Positions 37,866 through 46,835 of a stretch of DNA of 64,000 bases are shown here, in pieces. The notes under the pieces are model-generated. The model was given only the letters and a program-made list of their open reading frames with translations. It made no database searches and was not told the origin of the DNA. This stretch comes from an uncultured Prevotellaceae bacterium (GTDB lineage Bacteria > Bacteroidota > Bacteroidia > Bacteroidales > Bacteroidaceae). The position numbers were made by a program, and so were the translations under genes. Positions within the stretch are counted from its first letter, which is position 1. Each line of letters begins with the position of its first letter. The stretch covers positions 39,210 to 103,209 of the forward strand of contig CAMVDV010000005.1 of NCBI GenBank assembly GCA_947166305.1. Direction: 5' to 3'.

Positions 37866-39205
37866 AAGCGAGAGCGGCAATGATGGTGCTGCTCGCCTGG
37901 ACTACGGTTTTGGCCTGGGGCGAGCAACCTGCCGACAGTTTGCAACAGGCAGAGCCGAAGAACCAGATCGACGTTGACCTCGACTTGCTTGGGCACGGCG
38001 AGATGCGCTTCGGCGGACTGGGCAATACGGAAAACGAGGACGGCACATACGACGACCGCGCACAGTTTCTCATGGGAAGGACACGCCTCTCCATCGGCTA
38101 CAAACGTCCCTACATCGCGGCAAAGGTGACGGCACGGCATCAAGGCGTGTGGGGACAGAATGGCGGCGGAAGTTTCAACCTCTACGAAGCCTGGGTGCAG
38201 CTTACGGCCAAGATGGGCTTCTTCGCCAAGATGGGTCGCCAAGTGCTTTCCTACGACGATGAACGTATCATCGGTTCCAACGACTGGGCCATGGCATCCC
38301 TCTCTCACGATGTCATCAAACTCGGTTATGAAGGCTACGGACACAAGGTTCATGCCATCCTTGGCTTCAACCAGAATGCTGAGAACGTCAGCGGCGGCAC
38401 ATACTATGTCAACGGCTCACAGCCCTACAAGGTGATGCACACGCTCTGGTATCACTTCGACGTGCCCCGCACACAGCTCGGCCTTTCCTTGCTCTTCATG
38501 AACATCGGTATGCAAGGAGGCGAGAAGGACGGCGTGGGCGACAACGAGCCTCGCAACCGCTACCAGCAGCTCGTGGGTGGATACCTCTCCTACAACTTCT
38601 GGAAACTCTCCACCGAAGCCTCCTATTACCATCAGCTCGGGCGCAACGAGCATAACGTCAAGATAGACGCATGGATGGCGAGCGTGAAGGCAAAGCTGCA
38701 ACTGGACCGTCACTGGGGCTTCCACACAGGCTTCGACTACCTGAGCGGCGACGACTATTTTGCCGTGAGGGACAAAGGCAAGATGGGCCTGGTGCAACAC
38801 AAGACCATCAAGTACTTCAACCCAGTTTACGGCTCTCACCACAAGTTCTACGGCATGATGGACTTCTTCTATGTGCAGAACTTCACCGACGGCTTCAGCC
38901 CAGGCCTGCAGAACCTCTACGCCGGCGTGAGCTACAGCCCGTTCCATAAGCTGAAACTGAGCGCCACGTACCACTATCTGGCCATGGCCACGAAGCTCGA
39001 AGGCCTGAATATGTCGCTGGGACACGACATCGACTTCGAGGCATCCTATCAGATCTTGAAGGACGTGAACCTCTCCCTCGGCTTCTCCTACATGAAGAGC
39101 AACGACACGATGGAGAAACTGAAGCGAGCCGACAAGAACACCGACCTCAAGTGGGCCTGGTTCTCGCTCTACGTCTCGCCACGCATCATATCAAAAAAGT
39201 GGTGA
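37862..39205 (+). CDS. Outer-membrane beta-barrel protein, alginate-export-like
   Basis: A 447-aa predicted outer-membrane porin. The signal peptide MKARAAMMVLLAWTTVLAWG is followed by alternating beta strands to a terminal aromatic segment (WAWFSLYVSPRIISKKW). GRQVLSYDDERIIGSNDWAMA near residue 130 is the hallmark segment of alginate_exp-type barrels, in which GRQ-x-LxYGDxRLxG-like motifs recur. A polysaccharide or anionic-ligand substrate is only family-based inference. The start overlaps the STAS stop by 4 bp, tying the barrel to the partner-switching module. A 22-nt-period array begins 20 nt after the stop. Confidence 0.75.
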   Translation: MKARAAMMVLLAWTTVLAWGEQPADSLQQAEPKNQIDVDLDLLGHGEMRFGGLGNTENEDGTYDDRAQFLMGRTRLSIGYKRPYIAAKVTARHQGVWGQNGGGSFNLYEAWVQLTAKMGFFAKMGRQVLSYDDERIIGSNDWAMASLSHDVIKLGYEGYGHKVHAILGFNQNAENVSGGTYYVNGSQPYKVMHTLWYHFDVPRTQLGLSLLFMNIGMQGGEKDGVGDNEPRNRYQQLVGGYLSYNFWKLSTEASYYHQLGRNEHNVKIDAWMASVKAKLQLDRHWGFHTGFDYLSGDDYFAVRDKGKMGLVQHKTIKYFNPVYGSHHKFYGMMDFFYVQNFTDGFSPGLQNLYAGVSYSPFHKLKLSATYHYLAMATKLEGLNMSLGHDIDFEASYQILKDVNLSLGFSYMKSNDTMEKLKRADKNTDLKWAWFSLYVSPRIISKKW

Positions 39206-39225
39206 GGCTGACGGAGTGACAGATT

Positions 39226-39313
39226 TCCGCCTGCGGGGATGTCCATCGCAGCACGCGACGACAGCCATCGCCGCACGCGGAGATGCCCGTCGCCGCACGC
39301 GGAGATTTCTGAC
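39226..39313 (+). repeat. 22-nt-period repeat array (four units)
   Basis: Units end at 39247, 39269, 39291 and 39313 with linkers GTCCATC, AGCCATC, GCCCGTC and TCTGAC. The word is GCCGCACGCG. The array ends are inverted copies of each other: AGATTTCCGC on the left, GCGGAGATTTCT on the right. Confidence 0.85.
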
Positions 39314-39381
39314 CCCCCCGGCCGACGGACTCGAAGATACAAGTCAAACAAAGTAAAAAACCTGTAAATCATAGACCAACC

Positions 39382-42300
39382 ATGACGACTCCTTTAAGCA
39401 AGACGCAGTACGGCATCTACGTAGAATGCGTCAAACACAGTGGCGAAATCTGCTACAATCTCCCATTTCTCTATACGTTCAGCAGAGACCTCGATGCAGA
39501 AAAGTTCTGCAAGGCCGTTGAGACGGCTGTGAAGGCACACCCGACGCTCTTCACCCGCATACGCCTCGACGACGAGGGCGAGCCGGTGCAAGTCATCGAA
39601 GCGGACGAGGACTTCAAGGTCTCCGTAGAAGACATCAGCGAAGACATCGCAGTGAAAAGAGAGTCGTTGATAAAGCCCTTCGACATCTACGCCGACCGCC
39701 TCTTCCGCATCCACGTGCTTCGCGATGCCAGTCACCTCTATCTCTTCGTCGATTATCACCACATCATCGTGGATGGTGGCTCGATAAAACTCATGATTTC
39801 TACCATCGACAAGGCATATCATGGTCTCGCGCCCGACGCCGAGGAACTGACACTTGCCGAGAAAACCATGGAAGAACAGGGCGTGCGGGAGACGGAAGCC
39901 TTCCGCGAGGCAAAGGAATGGTATGCCCGCAGCTTCGATTGTGGCGACGTTTACTCGCCGTTGATGCCCGATGTGGACAACGGCCAGACACCGGTTCCAG
40001 GGCAAGAGACAGAGACGATGCGCGTCAGGGCACTCCATACGGACAAGGGGCGCGTGGAAGCCTTCTGCCGGGAAAACGGCATCTTCAAGAGCACCCTGTT
40101 CACTGCGGCTTACGCTTTCCTGCTCGCCAAGTACAACAATGAGCAGGAATCGCTCTTCACGACGGCCTATAGCGGCAGGCAAGACAAGCGACTCAAGCAT
40201 ACGGTCGGTATGTTCGTCAAGACCATTCCTTCCTACTACAAGTTCAGCGCAGACACCTCCGTGCTCGACTTTCTCCGTGCCGGCCAGGAGCAAATGTCAG
40301 GATGCCGTCAGCACGAAGCCTACGCCTTCAGCGACGTGATGACCGACCTCGGCCTGCAGTTGGCTACGACGTTTGCCTGGCACGGCGAAACCATCAACAA
40401 CGATGCCTTCGACGGCAAGACAGTGACGGCACCGGTCCTTGTGAACAACACGCGCGATGTACCCATCTATCTCAAGGCTTACATCGTGGGGCAGCAATGT
40501 TTCATCGATGCAGAATACAACACCACACAGTATTCTGAGGCATTCATCCAGCAACTTTTGGAGAGCTACGAAGCTGTGGTGGAAGGATTCCTTGCCAAGG
40601 AATACCTGCGCGACATCAGCATCATCAGTCCCGAACAAGTTCGGTTGCTCGACACCTTCAACAACACAGACCAGCCTTACGATGAAAGTCAGACAATAGT
40701 CTCACTGTTCCGACGTCAGGCACAAAGTGCACCCGACAAGACTGCCGTCGTCTTCCGCGAGAATCGGTACACCTACAAGGAGGTGGACGAACTGAGCGAC
40801 CGCATTGCCGGCTTTATCATCGAAAAGGGATTGGGTGCCGAAGATGTCGTGGCGATACTCATTCCTCGGTGCGAATGGATGGCGATAGCATCCCTCGGCG
40901 TACTGAAAGCCGACTGTGCTTTCCAGCCGCTCGATCCAAGTTACCCTAAGGACAGGCTGAACTTCATGGTGCAGGACACCAAAGCTCGCTTGCTGATAGC
41001 AGACGAAGCCCTGCTGCCGATAATGGACGAGTACAAGGGAGAAATCCTTCTGACCAAGGACCTGAAGAGCCTGAAGGACTCGAAAAGCACCAGAGACCCG
41101 AGGCCCGACAGCCTCTTTACCTTAATATACACCAGCGGCTCGACCGGCGTGCCCAAGGGAGGCATGTCCGAGCATCGCAATTGGGTAGCGTTTTGCCACA
41201 TGCATCAACAAGGGCTACACATCGACGCCCAGAGCCGTGTGGCAGCATACGCAAGCTTTGGCTTCGATGCCTCACCCATGGAAATCTTCTCCGCGCTGAC
41301 TATTGGAGCAGAACTCTACATCATCCCCGAGGAGCTGCGACTCGACCTGATTGCCCTGAGCGACTACTTCGAGGCAAATGGCATCACGCATACTTTCATG
41401 ACCACGCAGGTGGCCTATCAGTTTGCCACCAGCATAGAGAACCACTCCCTGCAAGTGCTGATGACGGGCGGCGAGAAGCTGCCTTCCCTGACACCGCCCG
41501 CGACATTCAGCCTCACCAATGGCTATGGTCCGTCGGAAACAATATGTTATGTCACCAATTATTGGGTGAAGGAACAGAAGAAGAACATCCCTATTGGAAA
41601 GGCCGTGCAGAACTGCAAACTCTATATCGTGGACAAGGAAGGCTTCCGCTTGCCTGCAGGAGCCTGCGGCGAGTTGTGGGTGGCTGGTCCGCAAGTGACG
41701 CGTGGCTATCTGAACCGCCCCGAAAAGACGGCCGAGGTGTATATCAGCAACCCGTTTACTGATGAGCCTAAGTACAACCGCATCTATAAGACTGGCGACA
41801 TCGTGCGCTACTTGCCCGACGGCAACATCGAGTTTGTGGGAAGAAGAGACGGACAAGTCAAGATCCGTGGCTTCCGAATTGAGTTGAAGGAGGTGGAATC
41901 TGTCATCCGCGAGTTCCCTGGCATCAAGGATGCTACGGTGCAGGCATTCGACATGGAAGGCGAAGGCTCCGGCAAGTACATTGCTGCTTACATTGTCAGC
42001 GACGAGAAGATTGACATCGACGCACTCAACAACTTCATTCTCGAAGAGAAGCCGCCCTACATGGTGCCTGCTGTCACGATGCAAATCGACGCCATTCCTC
42101 TCAATCAGAACCAGAAGGTCAATAAACGTGCGCTGCCCAAACCGGAGAAGAAGGCAGAGGCTGTCGAGGCAGTCAGCGCACCAATGAATGTGCTCGAGCA
42201 GGAGTTGTTCGACTTGATAGCAGGCATTGTGAACAACAAGGAGTTCGGCATTACAACTATCCTTGGCTATGCCGGGCTCACATCCATCTCAGCTATCAGG

Positions 42301-45300
42301 CTCGCGGTGCTCATCAGCAAGCGTTACGGCGTTGCCATTGATGCCAAATCGCTCGTCAAGACAGGCACTTTGCAAGGCATCGAGAACGAAATCCTAAAGA
42401 GCTTGATGCAACCGGGGGCTGTCCATTCGCCACAAGAAACGCCCGCACAGCCTGCTCAGGAACTGCAAAAAGTTCCGCTCTCCTACGCTCAGATGGGTGT
42501 TTATGTGGACTGCATGAAGAATCCCACCTCTACCATATATAATATCCCGCTGAAGATTGCCTTCCCGCCCTCTGTCGATGTGCAGGAACTCAAGGCGGCA
42601 TTGACAACTTTTGTGAAGGCTCATCCGGAGCTTAGCATACACTTCGAGACGGAAAACACAGAGATAACTCAGGTTCAGGACTTGGGACAAACCGTCAACA
42701 TCGCGTTGAGCGAGATGACAGAGGAAGCGCTGTCGGGCTACAAACTGGAGTTCGTGAAGCCCTTCAACCTGAGTAAAGGACCGCTATACCGGCTGGAGAT
42801 TGTGAAGACACCGCAGAAGGTCTATCTGCTCTCCGACTTCCATCACCTCGTGTTTGACGGAGGTTCCTACGATCTCTTCCTCCATCAGTTGTGCGACCTG
42901 ATGAACGGTGGCGAGATTGAGGCAGAGGACATGAGCTATGCGGCCTTCGTCGTCAGGGAGAAAGAGGCAGAGAAGGGTGCGGAATATGCTGCCGCCCGCG
43001 ATTTCTTCCAGAGCCAACTTGGTGCCGTCGAAGGGCCGACTGTGATTCAACCCGACTTGACTAATCCGCACGACCAAGGCATCATCGGGGTGACCTCTTC
43101 TGCAATCGACATCGAAGCCATCAGCGAATTCTGTCGAAAGCACCAGATAACACCGGCTCACCTCACTTTGTCTGCCGTTTTCTACGCGCTGTCGCGCTTC
43201 TCCAACAACGAGCGTCTTTGCATCACCACCATCAGCAACGGTCGTAGCAACCTGAGAATCCAAGGCACGATAGGCATGTTTGTCAACACACTTGCCCTCA
43301 GTGCCAATATCGGAACGCAGAGTGTGATGGAGTTCATCAAGGAGACGAGCGAGGACTTCGACACAACATTGACCCACGAGAACTATCCTTTTGCTCAAAT
43401 CGCATCCGACTTCGACCTGACTGCCGAGATAATGTTTGCCTATCAGATTGGGGTGTTCAGCGACTACCAGTGCCAAGGTGTACCGTTGGAAATAGAAAAT
43501 CTCGAGCTAAACGTGCCGAAGTTTAGCATAGCCTTCTACATAAGGGAGTACAATGGCAGGGATTGTGTGTATATAGAGTACGACGATGGTCGGTATAGCC
43601 AAAGCCTGATGCAAAGTTTGGCCGATGCGGTCAGTGCGGCCGTCGTTGCCTTTATGCGTCAGCCCGATGCACCTTTGCTGAGCGTGTCGTTGCTCAATGA
43701 CAAGCAGAAGGCACTGCTCGACAGCTTCAACCAAACGGATGTTGACTACGATGCCTCGCAGACTATCGTTTCTCTCTTTGCCGAGCAAGCCAAACGTGTG
43801 CCGGACAACATTGCCGTTGTCTATAAGGATATACATTATACATATAAGGAAGTGGACGAGATAAGCGACCGTATTGCTGGCTTCATCGCTTCGAAGGGAC
43901 TGAAGGCAGAGGACGTCGTGTCTGTGCTCATCCCGCGTTGCGAATGGATGGCGCTTGCCTCGCTTGGCGTGCTGAAGGCCGGTTGTGCCTATCAGCCGCT
44001 TGACCCAAGCTATCCGAAGGAGCGGCTGAACTTCATGATGCAGGACGCCGATGCCAAACTGCTGATTGCAGACGAGACGTTGCGGGACATCGTGGACGAA
44101 TACAAAGGCGACGTCTTGCTGACGAAGGACATACCAAATCTGCCGAGTTCTCAGGGGATTCCTGCCACTTCGATTGCTCCTTCTTCTCTTTTCATCCTTC
44201 TCTACACCTCGGGCTCCACTGGCGTTCCGAAGGGATGCCAGTTGACGCACGGCAATCTCGTGGCCTTCTGTCATTGGTATCAGCGTTACTATGAGCTTAC
44301 TTCCGAGAGCCGTGTGGCTGCATACGCCAGCTATGGCTTCGATGCTTGCATGATGGATATGTATCCAGCCTTGACGTGTGGCGCATCGGTCTACATCATA
44401 GGTGAAGACATTCGCTTGAATCTGCCCGATTTGAACGAGTACTTCAACGCCAACGGCATCACGCATTCGTTCATCACGACGCAGGTGGGCTACCAGTTTG
44501 CCACGAATGTCGACAACCATTCGCTGCGCCATTTCTCCGTCGGGGGCGAGAAACTTTCCGCGCTCAACCCGCCAAAGAACTATCAGATGCACAATGGATA
44601 TGGTCCCACGGAGTGCACCATCTTCACGACCACCTACCCGCTGAAGGACTATGAGGCCGACATTCCTATCGGCAAGCCGCTCGACAACATCCGTCTCTAC
44701 ATTGTCGATCCGCAGTTCCACCGTTTGCCTCTTGGTGCCGCCGGCGAGCTTTGGGTGTCGGGCCCACAGGTGGGAAGGGGCTATCTGAACAGGCCGGAGA
44801 AGACAGCGGAGAGCTTCATCAGGAATCCCTTCACGTCGGAAGAGAAATACAGCCGCGTCTATCGCACCGGCGACATTGTGCGTTACTTGCCGGACGGCAA
44901 GGTGCAGTTCGTGGGACGGCGCGACGGACAGGTGAAGATCCGCGGCTTCCGCATCGAACTGAAAGAGGTGGAGGCGGTCATTCGGCAGTTCCCGGGCATC
45001 AAGGACGCCACCGTCCAGGCCTTTGATTACGAGAATGGAGGCAAGTTTATTGCTGCCTATGTCGTGAGCGACGAGCAGGTGGACGTCAAGGCCCTCAGCC
45101 AGTTCATCCTCTCGCAGAAGCCCCCGTACATGGTTCCGGCAGCCACGATGCAGATTGATGCCATTCCGCTGAACCAAAACCAGAAGGTGAACCGCAAGGC
45201 TTTGCCGGCGCCTGTCATCCAGACCAGCGACCGCGAATACGTGGAACCCAAGGGCGAGCAGGAACGTTTGTTTGCCAAAATCTTCGGGGACGTGCTGCAG

Positions 45301-46701
45301 TTGGACAAGGTGGGGGCAACGGATAACTTCTTCGACCTTGGCGGCACGTCGTTGATGGTGACGCGGGTCATCATCGAATGCGACAAGGCGGGACTCCATG
45401 TGGCCTACGGCGACATCTTTGCCAACCCGACGCCCCGGCTCCTGGCGCGCTTCGTGTCGGGTGACACGGCGGAGGAGAACTTCGACGAGATAACGGGATT
45501 CGACTACACGCCCATCAACAACCTGCTGCAAGGGAACACCGTCGAGGCCTTCAAGCGCGGCGAGCGTCAGGAGTTGGGGTGCGTCCTGCTGACAGGCGCC
45601 ACAGGCTATCTGGGCATCCATGTGCTGAGGGAACTGATTGATTCCGAAGCCACCAGCATCTATTGCCTTGTGCGTGGCGAGACGCAGGAGAAGGCCGAAA
45701 GCCGTCTGCGCACGTTGCTCTTCTACTACTTCGACGATGCCTTCAAGGAACTCTTCGGCAGGAGATTGCACGTCATCCTGGGCGACGTCACCGAAGACCT
45801 CACGGCAAAACTCCAGATGCCCAATGGTCAATCCTCAATGGTCAATGATAAAATCTCCACAGTTATCAACTGTGCAGCTAACGTGAAGCACTTCTCGAAG
45901 GGCACCGACATTGAGGACGTGAACATCGGAGGCGCGCGGCGGTGCGTGGAATTCTGCCTGAAGACGGGCGCACGCCTGGTCCATGTCTCCACCACCAGCG
46001 TGGGGGGAACCTCCATCAACGGTTATCCGGCAGCCGACGTCCTGCTCAATGAGCAGCGACTCTACTTTGGACAGTACCTGGGCAACCAGTACATCTACTC
46101 CAAGTTTATGGCCGACCGCATCATCCTCGACGCCGTGGCCCGGCACGGACTCAATGCCAAAGTCATGCGCGTGGGCAACCTTGCAGCCCGAAGCACCGAT
46201 GGTGAGTTCCAGGTAAACTTCCAGTCTAACAGCTACATGGGGCGCATACGCGTCTATAACATGCTGGGCTGTTGCCCATTCTCCCACTATGATGCGCTCG
46301 CCGAGTTCTCCCCCATCAACGAGACAGCCCGTGCCATCGTGCTGCTGTCGGCCACGCCGAAGGAGTGCGTCGTGTTCCATCCCTACAACAACCACGTCGA
46401 GCTCATGGGCGACATCCTCACCCAGCTGGCCGGCATCACGGGCGGCATCCGATTTGTCGACCCCCAGGAGTTCGACGACGCGATGGAACAGGCCAAGAAC
46501 GACCCGCAGAAGGCCAAGGCACTCTCCAGTATGCTTGCCTACAAAGACTTGGCTCACGGACAGAAGTCGGCGATGGTGGACCGCCAGAACAACTACACTT
46601 CCGAGGTTCTCCACCGCCTGGGCTTCTACTGGAGCACCACGTCGCAGGACTACATCGAGCGGATGCTGACCGCCATCGCGGGCTTCGGTTTCTTCGAGTG
46701 A
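39382..46701 (+). CDS. Dimodular nonribosomal peptide synthetase, C-A-T-C-A-T-R
   Basis: A 2439-aa NRPS. C1 is about 1-430 (HHIIVDG at about 125). A1 is about 442-915 (YTSGSTGVPKGG, NGYGPSET, YKTGDIVRYLPDG). T1 is about 938-1006 with serine in AGLTSIS, lacking the usual GGxS. C2 is about 1033-1440 (HHLVFDG). A2 is about 1463-1940. T2 is about 1952-2030 (DLGGTSLM). A terminal thioester reductase is about 2065-2439 (LLTGATGYLGIHVL, YIYSK as YxxxK). Reductive release should give a dipeptide aldehyde that can cyclise to a pyrazinone-type product. By alignment to GrsA the specificity residues read approximately DAMFMGGCY (A1) and DAMFSGGIF (A2); I cannot assign amino acids from these. The leading C domain suggests N-acylation or a truncated upstream module. 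No phosphopantetheinyl transferase or MbtH gene is nearby. Confidence 0.9.
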   Translation: MTTPLSKTQYGIYVECVKHSGEICYNLPFLYTFSRDLDAEKFCKAVETAVKAHPTLFTRIRLDDEGEPVQVIEADEDFKVSVEDISEDIAVKRESLIKPFDIYADRLFRIHVLRDASHLYLFVDYHHIIVDGGSIKLMISTIDKAYHGLAPDAEELTLAEKTMEEQGVRETEAFREAKEWYARSFDCGDVYSPLMPDVDNGQTPVPGQETETMRVRALHTDKGRVEAFCRENGIFKSTLFTAAYAFLLAKYNNEQESLFTTAYSGRQDKRLKHTVGMFVKTIPSYYKFSADTSVLDFLRAGQEQMSGCRQHEAYAFSDVMTDLGLQLATTFAWHGETINNDAFDGKTVTAPVLVNNTRDVPIYLKAYIVGQQCFIDAEYNTTQYSEAFIQQLLESYEAVVEGFLAKEYLRDISIISPEQVRLLDTFNNTDQPYDESQTIVSLFRRQAQSAPDKTAVVFRENRYTYKEVDELSDRIAGFIIEKGLGAEDVVAILIPRCEWMAIASLGVLKADCAFQPLDPSYPKDRLNFMVQDTKARLLIADEALLPIMDEYKGEILLTKDLKSLKDSKSTRDPRPDSLFTLIYTSGSTGVPKGGMSEHRNWVAFCHMHQQGLHIDAQSRVAAYASFGFDASPMEIFSALTIGAELYIIPEELRLDLIALSDYFEANGITHTFMTTQVAYQFATSIENHSLQVLMTGGEKLPSLTPPATFSLTNGYGPSETICYVTNYWVKEQKKNIPIGKAVQNCKLYIVDKEGFRLPAGACGELWVAGPQVTRGYLNRPEKTAEVYISNPFTDEPKYNRIYKTGDIVRYLPDGNIEFVGRRDGQVKIRGFRIELKEVESVIREFPGIKDATVQAFDMEGEGSGKYIAAYIVSDEKIDIDALNNFILEEKPPYMVPAVTMQIDAIPLNQNQKVNKRALPKPEKKAEAVEAVSAPMNVLEQELFDLIAGIVNNKEFGITTILGYAGLTSISAIRLAVLISKRYGVAIDAKSLVKTGTLQGIENEILKSLMQPGAVHSPQETPAQPAQELQKVPLSYAQMGVYVDCMKNPTSTIYNIPLKIAFPPSVDVQELKAALTTFVKAHPELSIHFETENTEITQVQDLGQTVNIALSEMTEEALSGYKLEFVKPFNLSKGPLYRLEIVKTPQKVYLLSDFHHLVFDGGSYDLFLHQLCDLMNGGEIEAEDMSYAAFVVREKEAEKGAEYAAARDFFQSQLGAVEGPTVIQPDLTNPHDQGIIGVTSSAIDIEAISEFCRKHQITPAHLTLSAVFYALSRFSNNERLCITTISNGRSNLRIQGTIGMFVNTLALSANIGTQSVMEFIKETSEDFDTTLTHENYPFAQIASDFDLTAEIMFAYQIGVFSDYQCQGVPLEIENLELNVPKFSIAFYIREYNGRDCVYIEYDDGRYSQSLMQSLADAVSAAVVAFMRQPDAPLLSVSLLNDKQKALLDSFNQTDVDYDASQTIVSLFAEQAKRVPDNIAVVYKDIHYTYKEVDEISDRIAGFIASKGLKAEDVVSVLIPRCEWMALASLGVLKAGCAYQPLDPSYPKERLNFMMQDADAKLLIADETLRDIVDEYKGDVLLTKDIPNLPSSQGIPATSIAPSSLFILLYTSGSTGVPKGCQLTHGNLVAFCHWYQRYYELTSESRVAAYASYGFDACMMDMYPALTCGASVYIIGEDIRLNLPDLNEYFNANGITHSFITTQVGYQFATNVDNHSLRHFSVGGEKLSALNPPKNYQMHNGYGPTECTIFTTTYPLKDYEADIPIGKPLDNIRLYIVDPQFHRLPLGAAGELWVSGPQVGRGYLNRPEKTAESFIRNPFTSEEKYSRVYRTGDIVRYLPDGKVQFVGRRDGQVKIRGFRIELKEVEAVIRQFPGIKDATVQAFDYENGGKFIAAYVVSDEQVDVKALSQFILSQKPPYMVPAATMQIDAIPLNQNQKVNRKALPAPVIQTSDREYVEPKGEQERLFAKIFGDVLQLDKVGATDNFFDLGGTSLMVTRVIIECDKAGLHVAYGDIFANPTPRLLARFVSGDTAEENFDEITGFDYTPINNLLQGNTVEAFKRGERQELGCVLLTGATGYLGIHVLRELIDSEATSIYCLVRGETQEKAESRLRTLLFYYFDDAFKELFGRRLHVILGDVTEDLTAKLQMPNGQSSMVNDKISTVINCAANVKHFSKGTDIEDVNIGGARRCVEFCLKTGARLVHVSTTSVGGTSINGYPAADVLLNEQRLYFGQYLGNQYIYSKFMADRIILDAVARHGLNAKVMRVGNLAARSTDGEFQVNFQSNSYMGRIRVYNMLGCCPFSHYDALAEFSPINETARAIVLLSATPKECVVFHPYNNHVELMGDILTQLAGITGGIRFVDPQEFDDAMEQAKNDPQKAKALSSMLAYKDLAHGQKSAMVDRQNNYTSEVLHRLGFYWSTTSQDYIERMLTAIAGFGFFE
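45828..45852 (+). repeat. Short 7-nt-period repeat inside the NRPS reductase domain
   Basis: AATGGTC, AATCCTC, AATGGTC, AATGATA in tandem. It encodes NGQSSMVND between the Rossmann strand ending DVTEDLTAKLQM and the next strand STVINCAANV, where reductase domains normally have a short loop. Confidence 0.7.
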
Positions 46702-46718
46702 AGGCGACCTCCGGAAAC

Positions 46719-46806
46719 GCCGCGTGCGACGATGTCCATCGCCGCACGCGATGATGCCCGTCGCCGCACGCGACGTTGGACATCGTCGCACGCGAAGTTT
46801 CCGGGC
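46719..46806 (+). repeat. 22-nt-period repeat array (four units) between convergent genes
   Basis: Begins 17 nt after the NRPS stop and ends 30 nt before the stop of the convergent receptor gene. Units end at 46740, 46762, 46784 and 46806 with linkers GTCCATC, GCCCGTC, GGACATC and CCGGGC. The outer ends CCGGAAAC and GTTTCCGG are inverted copies, so the whole array can fold back on itself. Confidence 0.88.
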
Positions 46807-46835
46807 ACTGCCTTCGGCGTTCGTCAGGACCGCAG

